From NCBI RefSeq assembly GCF_014805685.1, contig NC_060886.1, positions 29,609,362 to 29,673,361 on the forward strand: 64,000 nucleotides of DNA, written 5' to 3'. Of the stretch, positions 1 through 10,605 are shown piece after piece. Both the position numbers and the translations under genes were made by a program. Source of the DNA: Silurus meridionalis (Eukaryota > Chordata > Actinopteri > Siluriformes > Siluridae). Within the stretch, counting starts at the first letter, position 1. Each line of letters opens with the position of its first letter. The notes beneath the pieces were generated by a model. That model worked only from the letters and a program-made list of their open reading frames with translations, did no database searches and was not told the origin of the DNA.

Positions 1-1488
1 AACATTAAGTACTCCTGCTTCCATTCTTGAACAAAGCCTTCGCTCTGCTCTTTGTTTAGGTTTGAATGGGGAAATTGCATCAGACCACAATGTTCGCTGA
101 GTGAATCCTGCTGGGTGTTGCCTCGGTCCCTCGGCCTTCTAATGAGCTTTATTTGAGCGTATAAAGTATCGCGTCGGCCCTTACAGTCGTGGTGTGGGTT
201 TCCCTATGGGCAAATATACAAGAGGCGATAACACAGGTAAGTTAAGACCAGTATTGAAATCTGTGTTGAGGAGGAATGTATTCCGTCTGACATAAAAAAA
301 AAAAAAATCTCTGAAGCGCTGGTGGTTTTATAAGTCCCTTTCCAATAAAAAGGATCAACATCCAGCTATTTAAGGCCGTGCGTCTATTAAAGCAATATAC
401 ACTCAGTCTTGACAAGCTTCATCATACACTCATACAAGTTCATACCATGAATACGAGTATTTTGGAAGATTCACGTGCCTTCTATAAACCTTAATGAAGC
501 TGTGTTGCTTGTAAAGAAGTGATTAGGCCCCTTCTTGTCCCAGAGCCAAAAGCTAACGAATATCCACTGAGTCCACAAGCTTGTTTGCCATCTCAGCACG
601 CTTCATTTTTTTACAGGCAGAGTGTAGATATGAGACTGGAGGCGAGCTGCACTTGGGTCTCTAAAGATCACTGAAACTCGAGTAAACAAAGGGCTTGTCA
701 CTGATGAAGGGGGTTGTTTCGACACACACTTGTGCTACACTTTTCTCCGGGTTTGATTTTTGATGGGCACAGAACACCTTACAAAACTAGTCTTTACAAG
801 GCATGCTTTTGTTTTGTTTTTTTCTCCTCAAAACTAATTCATAGATACAAAAAAAACAAGCAAAAGAAGGTTTTTTCTCAATGGGGACAAAACTGATGTG
901 TCTTGAGATTCCCTGCGAAAATATTTTCATTATTACTCACAATCTGGCAACTTTTATTCGTTAAAAATAATGGAACGTTTGACTGATTGTTTAAACAATT
1001 AATGCTTTTGAATGTTTACTTTTAAAAGTCCTGGGTTTCACCTGCAACGACGGCATTTGTTAGATAATTAGTTTAATTAGCATAGGATAAACCAAAAGGA
1101 AGACAAGTGAGCTGTCTATAGGGGAAAGCAAATGAATTTAAAGCTGGAAAAAATGAGACATCGCTCGGAGTTGATGCACAAGCAATGGGCAAAGCCGATA
1201 CTACTAACGATTCTAACTATACTATGTAAATAAATAATTTAATCGTAGGCATGGATCAGTACGAGAAAAAAAAAACCAAGAAAGCTGTTGATGAATATTG
1301 TAATATTGTAAGAGCTGTGAAGAAAAACCCCCCAAATCAACAATCGGTGTTTTCAGCAATATGCGCCACAGAGCAGGTGTGAATAAATACACAATTTACA
1401 CAAATTATAAGAAAAAAAACACAAGATGCAGTAAAAACTGACACTTATAGAGAACATTTTAATCATTCTTTATCACCACATCATCTGT
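1..1488. other. Unassigned AT-rich non-coding stretch
   Basis: I recognise no gene or repeat family here. There are short homopolymer runs near 292-307 and 1265-1275. The ORF at 714-896 is T-rich, has no domain, and is treated as chance. Confidence 0.6.
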
Positions 1489-1552
1489 GTAAAGCTGCTT
1501 TGGGACAATGTTCATTGTTAAAAAGCGCAAAACAAATGCAAATTGAATTATG
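1489..1552 (+). repeat. 3' tail of a teleost interspersed repeat (fragment)
   Basis: The segment reads GTAAAGCTGCTTTGGGACAA and runs on into a GCGCAAAACAAA-type tail. The same tail closes the longer copy at 17085-17610, so this is the 3' end of one interspersed family. The class is uncertain; a non-LTR element or a dependent of one is likely. Confidence 0.55.
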
Positions 1553-1635
1553 TGGAGAAAGAAAGGATCAGCTCATGATCCAAAGCATACAAAGTCATTG
1601 GTCAAGTTTGAAAGTGTCATGGCTTGGACGTTTAG
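1553..1635 (+). mobile_element. Classical Tc1 transposase fragment (TcB)
   Basis: Motifs GGAGAAAGAAAGGATC and GCTCATGATCCAAAGCA encode a fragment like WRKKGSAHDPKH, which is characteristic of the middle of fish Tc1 transposases. A second, longer copy lies at 2748-3062. The fragment stops where TcA sequence starts at about 1636. Confidence 0.7.
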
Positions 1636-2020
1636 ACCATATTTGGTTGCAAACTGTTCTACAAAGTTGGAGGGACAGTTGTGAAGGACGTCTTTGGACG
1701 TTGTAGCACTACATTTTCCATTCAGTTGAACTTTAAGACCCAAACCTGCTTTACATGGGTTGGAATGCAAGATGTCCTGCTATAGATCTTTGACTTCAAC
1801 CCTATTGAACATCTTTGGGATGAATGTGAACCTGCACCCCAGTTCCTACTCACCTTCTCACCTACATCAATCCCTGACTTTACTAACTGGCTGAATGAGC
1901 ACAAATCTCCACAAAATGAAGATTAAACAGGAACAGGAAATGAGGATTAAATGTGGTCTGGGGTGTTTAGAAGGAACAGACTAATCCAGTGGCCAGGTGT
2001 CCACAAACTTATGTAGAGTG
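1636..2020 (+). mobile_element. Tc1-like TcA copy, decayed
   Basis: The C-terminal transposase region of the dominant family is visible: a glutamate-bearing stretch like PIEHLWDE near 1800-1830, then the TTTACTAACTGGCTGAATGA segment and the right end GTGTCCACAAACTT, reaching GAGTG/TA at 2020. The left terminal repeat is missing, replaced by the TcB fragment. Many stops and indels make it non-functional. Confidence 0.8.
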
Positions 2021-2667
2021 TAGCTACATTAGCATGCTCACTAATGAAAAGTTCAAGTGTGAAGTGGTTTTATGTTTTTATTTTATTAAATTGATATTAA
2101 TTAAAAATTTGAAACGAGCACAATTTTTCTAGCACATCTATTTTTTTGGAAATGTGGCACGACATGCACCGCAAGCGGCACCAATTTTTTATTTAAATTA
2201 CAGAATGTTCTATATTAATGAATATGCACCAAAATACAGAGCGCTGTGGTGCATAAATATAAATATTCCATTTAAATAATTCTCTCAATTCTTCCAAGAG
2301 CGTTTTTCTCCCCGCTAATGCACCTACTCTCACTCAGCTCCTTTTATGAGCAAGGGCAAATGTGTAAAGTGGTACCAGCTCTGAAATTACATTTCTTTTT
2401 ACTGCCACGACGGCCCCGTTCGAATATCATCCGTGTAACAGACACCCTTCAATCCACAACACAGTCCAAACAACATTCGTTTAAATGAGATGATATTGGG
2501 ATGTCGAGTCATAAATCATGCCATCAAGAAATAAAATACGCCTGAAGTTGAGTTTTATATGCGGTCTGGTGAGAAATACATAGTAAACAATCTGTTTTTA
2601 GCAACAACAACAACATAAAAACTTGTCATGCATAGTAACACAAAGTTACTGGACAAACACTGGGTGG
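2021..2667. other. Unassigned AT-rich non-coding stretch
   Basis: No gene or recognisable repeat family is visible apart from simple A/T runs. Confidence 0.5.
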
Positions 2668-2728
2668 ATCTATCTATCTGTCTGTCTGTCTGGCTGTCTG
2701 GCTGGCTGGCTGGCTGGCTGGCTGTCTG
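2668..2728. repeat. Compound tetranucleotide microsatellite
   Basis: TCTA, TCTG and GGCT units follow one another, a compound array of about 60 bp. The minus-strand ORF across it is repeat translation. Confidence 0.9.
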
Positions 2729-2747
2729 AGGATTAATCAAAGTATGG

Positions 2748-3062
2748 AGAAAGAAAGGATCTGCTCATGATCCAAAGCACGCAAGCTTATTTGATAAACC
2801 CAGTAGAGGTTGTGTCATGGCTTGGGTTTAAATGGCTGCTTCTGAAATATCTCAATATTTTCTTTAGTAATGATTGAACTCATGATGGTGGCATCCATAC
2901 CTTTAAGAAGCATTTTGTCTTCCAATTTACAGAGAATGTATGCGATCGAATGGGAAGGAACTTGTCAATTTCGCAAGATGACCACAAAAACACAGGACTT
3001 TGAAGGACTTCATCAAGGAAAACCGTTAAGAAGATATTAGGTGCAAGAACTTGACTTAAACT
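2748..3062 (+). mobile_element. Classical Tc1 transposase fragment (TcB), longer copy
   Basis: The segment follows the fish Tc1 transposase: a WRKKGSAHDPKH-like start, then VMAWV and MAAS, a run matching the region before the second catalytic Asp, and an IKENR-like end. There are several stops and a frameshift, and both terminal repeats are gone. It is a relic of a once autonomous cut-and-paste transposon distinct from TcA. Confidence 0.78.
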
Positions 3063-4216
3063 TCTCATTTAAAACAACTGTTTTATGTGCAAAAAGTAGA
3101 TCAAGTAAAGTTCAATATCTTCAGTTTTTCTCAGTTTCATTGTCAAACATTTTTGTTAAGTTTAGTAACATAAAATCTATAGATTGTTAAAAAAAAAAGA
3201 AAACACACCTGAATATATATAATATTCATATTATTATTATTTATTTTTTTTACATTATATATAATTCAGATATTCAATTTATTATTAAAATCCCATGGAC
3301 AATTTACATAAAAACAAAAATAAAATGATCTTTTATTTAAGTAAAATAATTCTATATTAACAATAATAATGTAAACAGTGTAAATAAATAATGAATTCCA
3401 TAATGTCAATAATATAAATAATTTATGAATGTCGTAAAGCCTCTGTATTGAATATCGTTTCGCTTCACTGTGTAATAAAAATATTGTATGGAACAGAGGA
3501 GAGGGATTTTTTAAAATTTTATAAAAAAAAAAAAAAGCTGTGTTTTCAGTTTATGGCCATTTTCTTTGTCTGTCTGATTAAGTGCTGCTGTTTCTGGACT
3601 GATTCTCCCACATTATCCTTCACAATAGGCCACTGTTAGCTGAAGATCCATTAGCTTGGGCGAACATTCCACACACTCAACTGAAGAATAAAACCAAAAA
3701 AACCAATTGTATTAGTGTGAGCTACTCTCATCCTGGCTCTTGGATAACTTTTATCAGCAGCTGCCAGCATTCATTTGTGTTTTAGGTTTTGAATACAGGG
3801 AAATGGATCATGATCTTTAAAATGCTGTGCTCCTAAAAATAAGCGTTTTGTCCTGATTTTTTTTTAATGAGGACTCCCTGATTGAGCAATCAACCTGAAA
3901 TATCAAAGAATTCTTCGTAAGGATGATACGAAACTCTTGAATAGTTTTAACATTCCATTATAAGCCTCATGTATTTGTCTGAATCGGTATCCGAATACCA
4001 CCAGACTACCAATTCCCACCTCGCACTCGTTTTCTGCATCCCACTTCGCCTACTTTCCGCCCTGTATTGTGTCTGAGATTAGAATTGGAGCGTCCCAAAT
4101 CATATTAGGCTTTGAATGTGTACCCCAAAAGTACCTGGATGATACTACTATTTTGAGTAGATCAGCGTTTTTTGGGTTTTTTTCAAGGAATATTTCTTAA
4201 AATATTCATCTACTAT
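3063..4216. other. Unassigned AT-rich non-coding stretch
   Basis: 3180-3440 is very AT-rich with TTATTATTA-type runs. The region 4080-4150 (GCGTCCCAAATC, then CCAAAAGTACCTGGATGATA) resembles short fish inverted-repeat elements, but I cannot define ends. No gene is supported. Confidence 0.45.
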
Positions 4217-4345
4217 ATTTAGAGCTCTATAGCAGGAGATCTTCCACTTCAACCCATGGAAAGCAGATCTTCACGTGCCTGGCTTGTGCACATCGTCATG
4301 CTGGGACATGTTTGAGTTTCCAAGTTGCAACTGAAATTATAAAAG
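4217..4345 (-). mobile_element. Tc1-like TcA fragment
   Basis: CTCTATAGCAGGAGATCTTC, TGCACATCGTCATGCTGG and the following segment are the reverse complement of the TcA region encoding the catalytic QHDNAP-like motif. Both ends are missing. Confidence 0.75.
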
Positions 4346-4409
4346 GAATAATGAATGAAATCTGTGTGTATAATATACTTTGAGTGTATAGTATAATCAG
4401 GACGCAGTA

Positions 4410-4700
4410 CTTGTCACGTTCACACTCTCCTGATTACCCATTGTGCCTTGCTGGACTTTTCACCACCACGCTACTGTATAAAAGCACTCAAAACACCTAC
4501 TCGGCGTGAAGTACGCGCTCTGGAGCAAATCACAGTGTACTCGTCTACTTGTTTTGTTGCTGCTGTTCTGGTTTACAGGTTTCTTCTTTTGTCTTGTCCC
4601 AGTTTCCACTGTTTGTACATGGCTGGATCACTACCTGTTTTTATGACCTCGTTTTTTTGGCACACAATTTGGATTTTTTTGTTTTTTTTCCAAAATTGTC
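4410..4700 (+). mobile_element. Candidate solo LTR
   Basis: The segment begins TGTCACGTTCAC, has TATAAAAG at about 4477, and continues into T-rich sequence with a CTGTTTTTATGACCTCG stretch. This organisation resembles the LTRs of fish Ty3/gypsy elements. I cannot place a 3' end or a target duplication, so it may be only part of an LTR. Confidence 0.4.
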
Positions 4701-5144
4701 CAAGCAAAAAAATTTCCAAAAAACATTGTTGGAAAGATGGAAAGAGTGAAGTATCGTTTCTTGAATTAAACTTTACATTTAATAACAAGTAAAAGTTACT
4801 GGTCTAAAAATCTACCCAAGTAAAAAGTAGCTCATTTATAATTTACTCGGAGCAAAATTTACATTTTCTTTTTTTACAGTGATTTTAGTGTCGTTCAAAA
4901 AGGTCAAGGAAAAGCAACAAAAAAAACAAAACATTCCTCGAGTCTAATGCAGTTTGCACTTTTACAGCAAGAATGATATCAATTTATGATAATGAGAGAA
5001 ATGCAGATTCGTAATTCAGAAATCGAAGAACTTGCGAATCGACGTTCAGACGATTGGCATCACTGACGTCTGTCTTGTCCGTCTCCATCGTTCTTTGGTG
5101 TGAGTTTAGCACCTTTGTTCTCCACCCATCAATCAGTGCAGTGG

Positions 5145-5148
<4 letters not shown>
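4701..5148. other. Unassigned non-coding stretch
   Basis: AT-rich with several A runs; nothing recognised. Confidence 0.45.

Positions 5149-5210
<62 letters not shown>
5149..5210. repeat. (TA)n microsatellite
   Basis: An uninterrupted TA tract of about 31 units directly abuts the left end of the Tigger-like element. Its translation gives spurious IYIY ORFs. Confidence 0.95.
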
Positions 5211-5213
<3 letters not shown>

Positions 5214-6036
5214 TGGAACCCGGTTATGTCGAAGTCCTAGGGGGTCACCAAAAAGCATCGAGATAAACGAAAATCAAAATGGCGGCAATATATTAACGTG
5301 CTTGAAATTTTTTATGTACATGATGTGCGTTAATAAATGAGAATGTGCATGCACGTGTTTTGAAGGTTTTTACACAACAGCGTTGCGCGATTTGTTTGAT
5401 GAAAGCATGCTATAAAAATACATACAGTACATGTTTATTTGTCAGGAATCCACCTGCCACGCCCCCTTCGGCCCCCTTCAGCGTGTCAGGTGCTTTCTCG
5501 GCCGCTTTCTCTGAAGCTCTCGGCTTCAATCGCGCACATATGGTGCTCGTTTATCATCATCACCAGCTCCTATTTAAACTTCCACACTCTCACTGTCCGT
5601 TATTGTTGGTATATGTTGGTTCACGTCGGTCGTTGTTATCGCTCATGCGTATCCTGGTACGTGCCTTCCCACCGGCACTCTCTCAACGGCTGCTCTTTTC
5701 TTTCCAAAGCGCACCATGATTCCCCCGCCCCCAGATCCTGCCGGTGTTCATTCTATGATTGTGCTGCTCATCCCACGTTCCGCGCCGCCAAGCGCGGCTT
5801 TCGCCTCCCGTTCATCGCAAAACATTTAACAACAAAAGGCATATGTGCACTAACTAACAGCAGAGATTCACCAGTATACAATACAACACCTGTAGCAGCT
5901 TTAAGGCTTGATTTTTCCGCCACTTCCGCGGGTTCTTCTGCGGCTGCACCGAGATAACCAACGTTAAATGGCAAATTTTTCCCCCCTTGTGTTCGAGATA
6001 TTAGGGTTCGGCGACATAAAAGAATCGACATAACCG
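5211..6036. mobile_element. Pogo/Tigger-like DNA transposon, non-autonomous
   Basis: The left end is CAGTGGAACCCGGTTATGTC and the right end is TCGACATAACCG, so the terminal CGGTTATGTCGA is inverted. CAGTGGAACC is typical of pogo/Tigger termini, which insert at TA; here both sides are TA-rich. The last ~10 bp of the right end are lost. The interior is relatively GC- and CpG-rich; its longest ORF (5439-5957, 172 aa) has no recognisable transposase motif and is probably chance. Confidence 0.65.
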
Positions 6037-6106
6037 ATAAAAAAAAAATATATATATATATAAAAATATATATATATATAAAAAGAGAGAGAGAGAGAGA
6101 GAGAGA
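6037..6106. repeat. A-run, (TA)n and (GA)n compound microsatellite
   Basis: Poly(A), broken TA tracts and about 13 GA units follow one another. It lies between the Tigger-like right end and a retro-insertion. Confidence 0.9.
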
Positions 6107-6271
6107 GGATACAAACAAGCCCGGATCCCAGGCCCAGAGGTTTGCATTAGGAAGGGCATCCAGCGTAAAACATGTGCCAAATCGAACATGCGGATCACGA
6201 ATACGGATGATTCTCTGTGGCGCCCCCTATTGGGAGAAGCCGAAAGAAAGGTTTAGATTGGATACAAACAA
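6107..6271 (+). mobile_element. Retro-inserted SINE-like fragment with RTE-type tail and 12-bp TSD
   Basis: GGATACAAACAA occurs exactly at 6107-6118 and 6260-6271, bracketing the insert. The insert contains AGGAAGGGCATCCAGCG, TGTGCCAAATC and then TGTGGCGCCCCCTATTGGGA and GCCGAAAGAAAG. That 3' end matches the end of the LINE at 7271-7511, so the copy was probably mobilised by that LINE's machinery. The perfect duplication suggests a fairly recent insertion. Confidence 0.75.
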
Positions 6272-7252
6272 AGCGTTCTAAAGTAAAAGTTAAACTACGG
6301 ATATTTGTATTTTTTTGAATTACTTTTAAAAGTAGAGGTACACAAAAAACTACTTAATTACAGCAACACGAGTAAACATGATTCGTTATTTTCCAAATCT
6401 AGCGATCATATTAATTACTCTATTGCTATAAACTCAGACCAGACAGTCACATTTTGTTTTGTTGCATTTGGCTATTTTTAAGGAACACATTGAACGGTAC
6501 AGTATATTTACAAGGAGCTCCATCTTAGCCGTGTAATGATTTGTTATTTGATATATTTTGCATAAGTGTAGAATGGCATTAATAGAAATTATACATTTCA
6601 TTCCCTTTGTCAAAGTAAGTTACGGAAATCCTAAGACGCCATGCGTAATGTTTAGTTTTCTCGTGATCATGACATAGCATTGAAAAATAAATCGCAGTGC
6701 ATGGTCTCTCAGGACTTCCATTCAGAAACATTTACATCACCTTATCTTCCAGCCAATCAGAAGCAAGTATTCAGACTATGGTATATATCAGGATTATGTC
6801 CTAAATACCGTTTCCCATCAGCTACTGCACATCACGAGACCTTGTTATATGACACCATGTTTGCACGCCCGATTCATGTTCAGGCTAATCAGCACTCTTG
6901 GTTGGATTTCGCTCACAGTCTGTTGATGTTCTTTGTTCATGCGTTTAACCATTGATCCATTCAAATGCGGCATTTCCGCTTCAATACACGTCAGTATAAA
7001 TAGAGCTGTACTACTTAATATACTGTATTTCTGCTTGTATTTTCCTCCATCCATTGCCTGAGGTTTATTTTTGTATGGAGGAAGCTTACAAAATATGCAG
7101 ACATGTTCTCAAACCTATCAAGATATCAAGAAAACAGCTTTTAGATCAATTCATTTCTTTCAATTATTTAAAGAAATTGATTACAAAAAGATTTTTTCTA
7201 CAAAGAGTTTTTGAGATTGGACTCGTCTACCCAGGTTCAAATAACTGCCATT
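6272..7252. other. Unassigned non-coding stretch
   Basis: No repeat family or gene is recognised. ORFs at 6680-6955 and 7054-7254 have no known domain and no coding-like context. Confidence 0.45.
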
Positions 7253-7529
7253 AGTCCCACAACTCAGACTTAGAAATGAGTTTATTAGAGGGACAGCACA
7301 TGTAGAATTATATTGGTAGAAGAATGCTGAAGATGGAGCCACCAGGTAGGAGGAAAAGAGGAAGGCCAAGGAGGAGGTTCATGGATGTGGTGAGGGAAGA
7401 CATGCAGGTAGTTGGTGTGAAAGAGGCAGATGTAGAGGACAGGGTGGTATGGAGACGGATGATCCGCTGTGGCGACCCCTAATGGGAGCAGCCGAAAGAA
7501 GAAGAAGAAGAAGTCCCACAACTCGGACC
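7253..7529 (+). mobile_element. 5'-truncated RTE-type LINE 3' end with TSD
   Basis: Near-identical 17-bp repeats AGTCCCACAACTC(A/G)GAC at 7253-7269 and 7512-7528 bracket the insert. Inside, a C-terminal LINE ORF reads NEFIRGTAHV, then after a small deletion and frameshift YIGRRMLKMEPPGRRKRGRP, MDVVREDMQVVGV and WRRMIRCGDP followed by a stop. The 3' end is GCAGCCGAAAGAAG and a (GAA)n tail. These are hallmarks of the reverse transcriptase C-terminus of RTE-like LINEs. It is an immobile, 5'-truncated copy of about 240 bp. Confidence 0.82.
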
Positions 7530-8980
7530 TCCATCTACACTAAAAGGTCTGGATTGTTTCGTATCTGCAGGAAACTATTTGACCGACAGGTTTTGAGGAA
7601 CACCCAATATTTTCAAGAGCATCTTTTTTTTTTTTCTCGCCACTAAGTGCTTTACAAAATCTTTAGTCGCACATTCCTGATTCCGGAGTTCTGCTCACGG
7701 AAAGCCGTTTCAGTTGCACTGTCGATTCAAAAAATTCTGAAGGCTGTGGCCAGAAAAGTGAACAAAAAGTGCAAGCAATGAAGACTTAAACCAGGACTTT
7801 TGCGAACAACGCTCGATAATAGAATATATATATATAAGTATTATATATAGTTAACGTATACAATATAGAATATTTAAAATATACATTCTACACATTGTTC
7901 AATCTTTAGTATAATACGTTCTTTTTTCCAGGCAGTTTGTCTTCCTTTAGAGAGGAATTTTTAGAGCAGGTATTTATGTATTTATTTATTTATTTATTTA
8001 ACTAATAACCCATGCGTCCCTGTAAGCACAATAACAACCCAACAAGGTCCGAAGTCAAATGAACGGTCAAAATGAATAAATCGGACTATGTTTTTTTTTG
8101 GCTTAAGAACGCCTCAATTATTGAAGAGACTAAAAGAAACAGAGAGAAAGAAAGAGGGAGCAAATAGAGTCAAGGCCAAGTCGGAGGAAAGGATTAACTA
8201 TTCATAGAAGGAATGCTTCAGTGGTTCATTAAATTAAGCAATGTTCGGCGTTCCGGAGCATTCCGATAACTTCCCTTTGCCTCAGTTCAGCACCCAAATC
8301 TGTTGTCATTTAAATGAGTCACGTTAATTACTGTGGGGGGAAAAATGTCCCATGCTTTTTTTTTTCCTTCCCCCACAAAATGCCAAAAAGTTCATCTTTA
8401 ATTACTTTGGTGAAGTTAAAACCTTAACTGTACATTCAAGGCTTTGTGGTTTTATTCGATGTTTTTTCTTATTTCCCAAGAAGAGCAAAAGACCATAAAA
8501 GAGCCTTGAAATAATTCGAGTGCTGACGCTAATTAGCTTTTGAGCAGCTGAAGGACTTGGAATCAGATCACGCAGTGGAATGTGCCTGGTGTCCCTTGTT
8601 CTCCTGAATCGCCTCAGTGGCACAGAAGTCTCTTGTCTATAATGATGATGATTGGCAAGAATCTGAAGTCTGGCTTGAACTGGGTTGTTATTTATATCTT
8701 TGTATAAATAGGAAGCCTTTGCAGAATGCTAACATAGCAAAAGCCCGCTTACCATGAGGCTACAACTGAATGTAACAAAGTATTTTTCTTTGTTATATTC
8801 GATCTTTTAAGGATTATTTCTTCTTGTAACATGCAGTGATGTGAAGCAACAGAAATATACTTGTTCCATTAGGTTCATTAAGGTCATAAATTGAGTTTTC
8901 TCGAACTTTCCATGTAACATGGCAAGAAAATTCATTCAGAACGTTCCCTGAAAACAGATTTCCATATGTTGCATTTTTCT
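7530..8980. other. Unassigned non-coding stretch with a short (TTTA)n
   Basis: A (TTTA)n tract is at about 7974-8002. 8150-8640 has few repeats and could hold conserved non-coding sequence; nothing in it identifies a gene. Confidence 0.4.
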
Positions 8981-8981
8981 C

Positions 8982-9221
8982 TTTAGCCACTCGCCAGTCT
9001 TTAGTACAAATACAAGGCAATATTACAACCCGAACAATTACAATGTGAATTCCCAGCCACACCAAGCTGCCGGTCTTGGGCCCCTGAGCAAGGCCCTTAA
9101 CCCCATAGTTTCCAAAATTAGATAATGAAAATGTAATGTAAAAGAAAATGTAAAAACCATTAGCTAACAATTCTTCAGTACAAGAACAAGGCAATAATAC
9201 AGCCTTAACAATGTGATTAAT
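8982..9221. repeat. Direct duplication with 175-bp spacing
   Basis: GTACAAATACAAGGCAAT (from ~9003) recurs as GTACAAGAACAAGGCAAT (from ~9178), with homology covering about 65 bp on each side. A SINE body lies between. Confidence 0.6.
9050..9135 (+). mobile_element. tRNA-derived SINE, partial
   Basis: CCCAGCCACACCAAGCTGCC and TGAGCAAGGCCCTTAACCCC are the central part of the SINE common in this window. The tRNA-like head and 3' tail are missing. Confidence 0.75.
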
Positions 9222-9222
9222 A

Positions 9223-9535
9223 CACTATATGGACCAAAATATTGGGTCTTTACCAGCAATATGGTTCTATCTTCTAACTGGTATTACAAACTTCAAGGCA
9301 TACATATAGAATGTATTTGGATGCTGTAGCAATACATTTTCCATTTACTTGAACTTTGAGGCCAAAATTTGGAAGAATTGGAGCTTGTGGCTGAGTGAGC
9401 TCCTCAAACATGTTTTAAAATCTATTAAACACCATCCCAGAAGAATGGAGGTTATTATAACAGCAAATGGGGACTACATGTGGAAAGTACATACCGATCT
9501 TAAGCTCAGGTGTCTATAAACATTAGTCCATGCAG
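9223..9535 (+). mobile_element. Tc1-like TcA copy with internal deletion
   Basis: The left terminus CACTATATGGACC follows TA, and the right part carries GAATGGAGGTTATTATAACA and GCAAATGGGGACTACATGTG. The central transposase-derived part, including the QHDNAP-like motif, is deleted. Confidence 0.85.
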
Positions 9536-10384
9536 AGTCAATTTAACTGGAGAACTGTGATTCTCTGAGTGGGAGAAACCACAACGTTTGTTTACCGAGT
9601 GAGGATTTATAACGTGTACTCCAATATATGCTCATTTACAAATTACCTCGATATTAAATATTTGACACGTCTCTATAAAACACTACGGTATTTCATAGCA
9701 CACCCGAGGCAACACTTAATGCCGGATTGCTTCAGAAAACCGATGCTCTCCTCCGGCCGTCTGTTAAACAACAGGGCAGGGTAGTAAACAGGAAATGGTA
9801 ACGTCTAAAAGCTCCAAGTAATAGGACCCCATCTTGGACCACCTCCATTTAAACGAGTTCTTTTCATCGCAGAGTTAACGGCAATTCCCAGCACTTCACG
9901 TCTCACTCCCGGCCGTTAGGATTTCCTGTCTGCCAAAAGCTTACATCTCAGTTGAAGCATCTCCTCCAGCTCAGGTCCATGTGAAGAGCGAGCAAAGCTG
10001 AATTCTGGCAAGATCATTTCCTGGAAACATAAATTTACCTTCCAGGAGCAATGATGATGCAATGCAGATTACACACTGCTTTTAGACAAAAGTGTTTGTT
10101 CACTTAACTACTGGTGTGTACAATCGATTACTGAGGAAATGTGAGTACCACTCGGTTCTTACGACAGCGTTTTAGTGCCACTATGACTTACAATTATTAC
10201 AGTCTATACGATTAAGCGGTTCAGAGTTTGCTCAGTGGCCCTGCAGTGGCAGCTTGTTTTTTTCTCGAGTTTGAAATCCTTGCATGAACTTCTGTTAAAC
10301 CTGTTTCCTGCTTGACAGAAATCTGCAAACAATTCAAGTTCTGGTTTTCTAGTGTCTCCTCATACAACTTGAGATGGTTTACGG
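9536..10384. other. Unassigned non-coding stretch
   Basis: No known repeat. 9840-10080 is repeat-poor. No ORF shows a domain. Confidence 0.4.
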
Positions 10385-10605
10385 GGAGAAATTGGTAACT
10401 CGGTGGTAGAGGCTCTGGAAGGTGAGGGGTTCAAGCCCTGAGATTGCCAAGCTGCCACTCTCGGGCTTTTGAGCAATGACCTTATTTGCTCCAGGGGTAC
10501 TGTATCATGGCTGACCCTGTGCTTCGACTCCAAACATTGGCGGAATTTGCGAAGAAAGATCTTCACTGTGCTGTAATGTACACGTGACGAGTACCATTTT
10601 AATTG
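10385..10605 (+). mobile_element. tRNA-derived SINE, second type (near full length)
   Basis: A tRNA-like head (AACTCGGTGGTAGAGGC with GGGTTCAAGCC, resembling A and B boxes) is followed by the GAGCAA...CTT core, then GCTCCAGGGGTACTGTATCA, GGCTGACCCTGTGC and a 3' part TTCACTGTGCTGTAATGTA. The 3' half differs from the other SINEs here, so this is a separate SINE type or subfamily. Confidence 0.7.

Noticed and set aside
5439..5957. 172-codon ORF in the Tigger-like element, with a 124-codon ORF in another frame
   Set aside because: No transposase, helix-turn-helix or DDE motif is visible; the GC-rich interior simply lacks stops.
8814..9194. 126-codon minus-strand ORF
   Set aside because: Runs antisense through a SINE core (GLAQGPKTGS) and a duplicated AT-rich segment; no domain.
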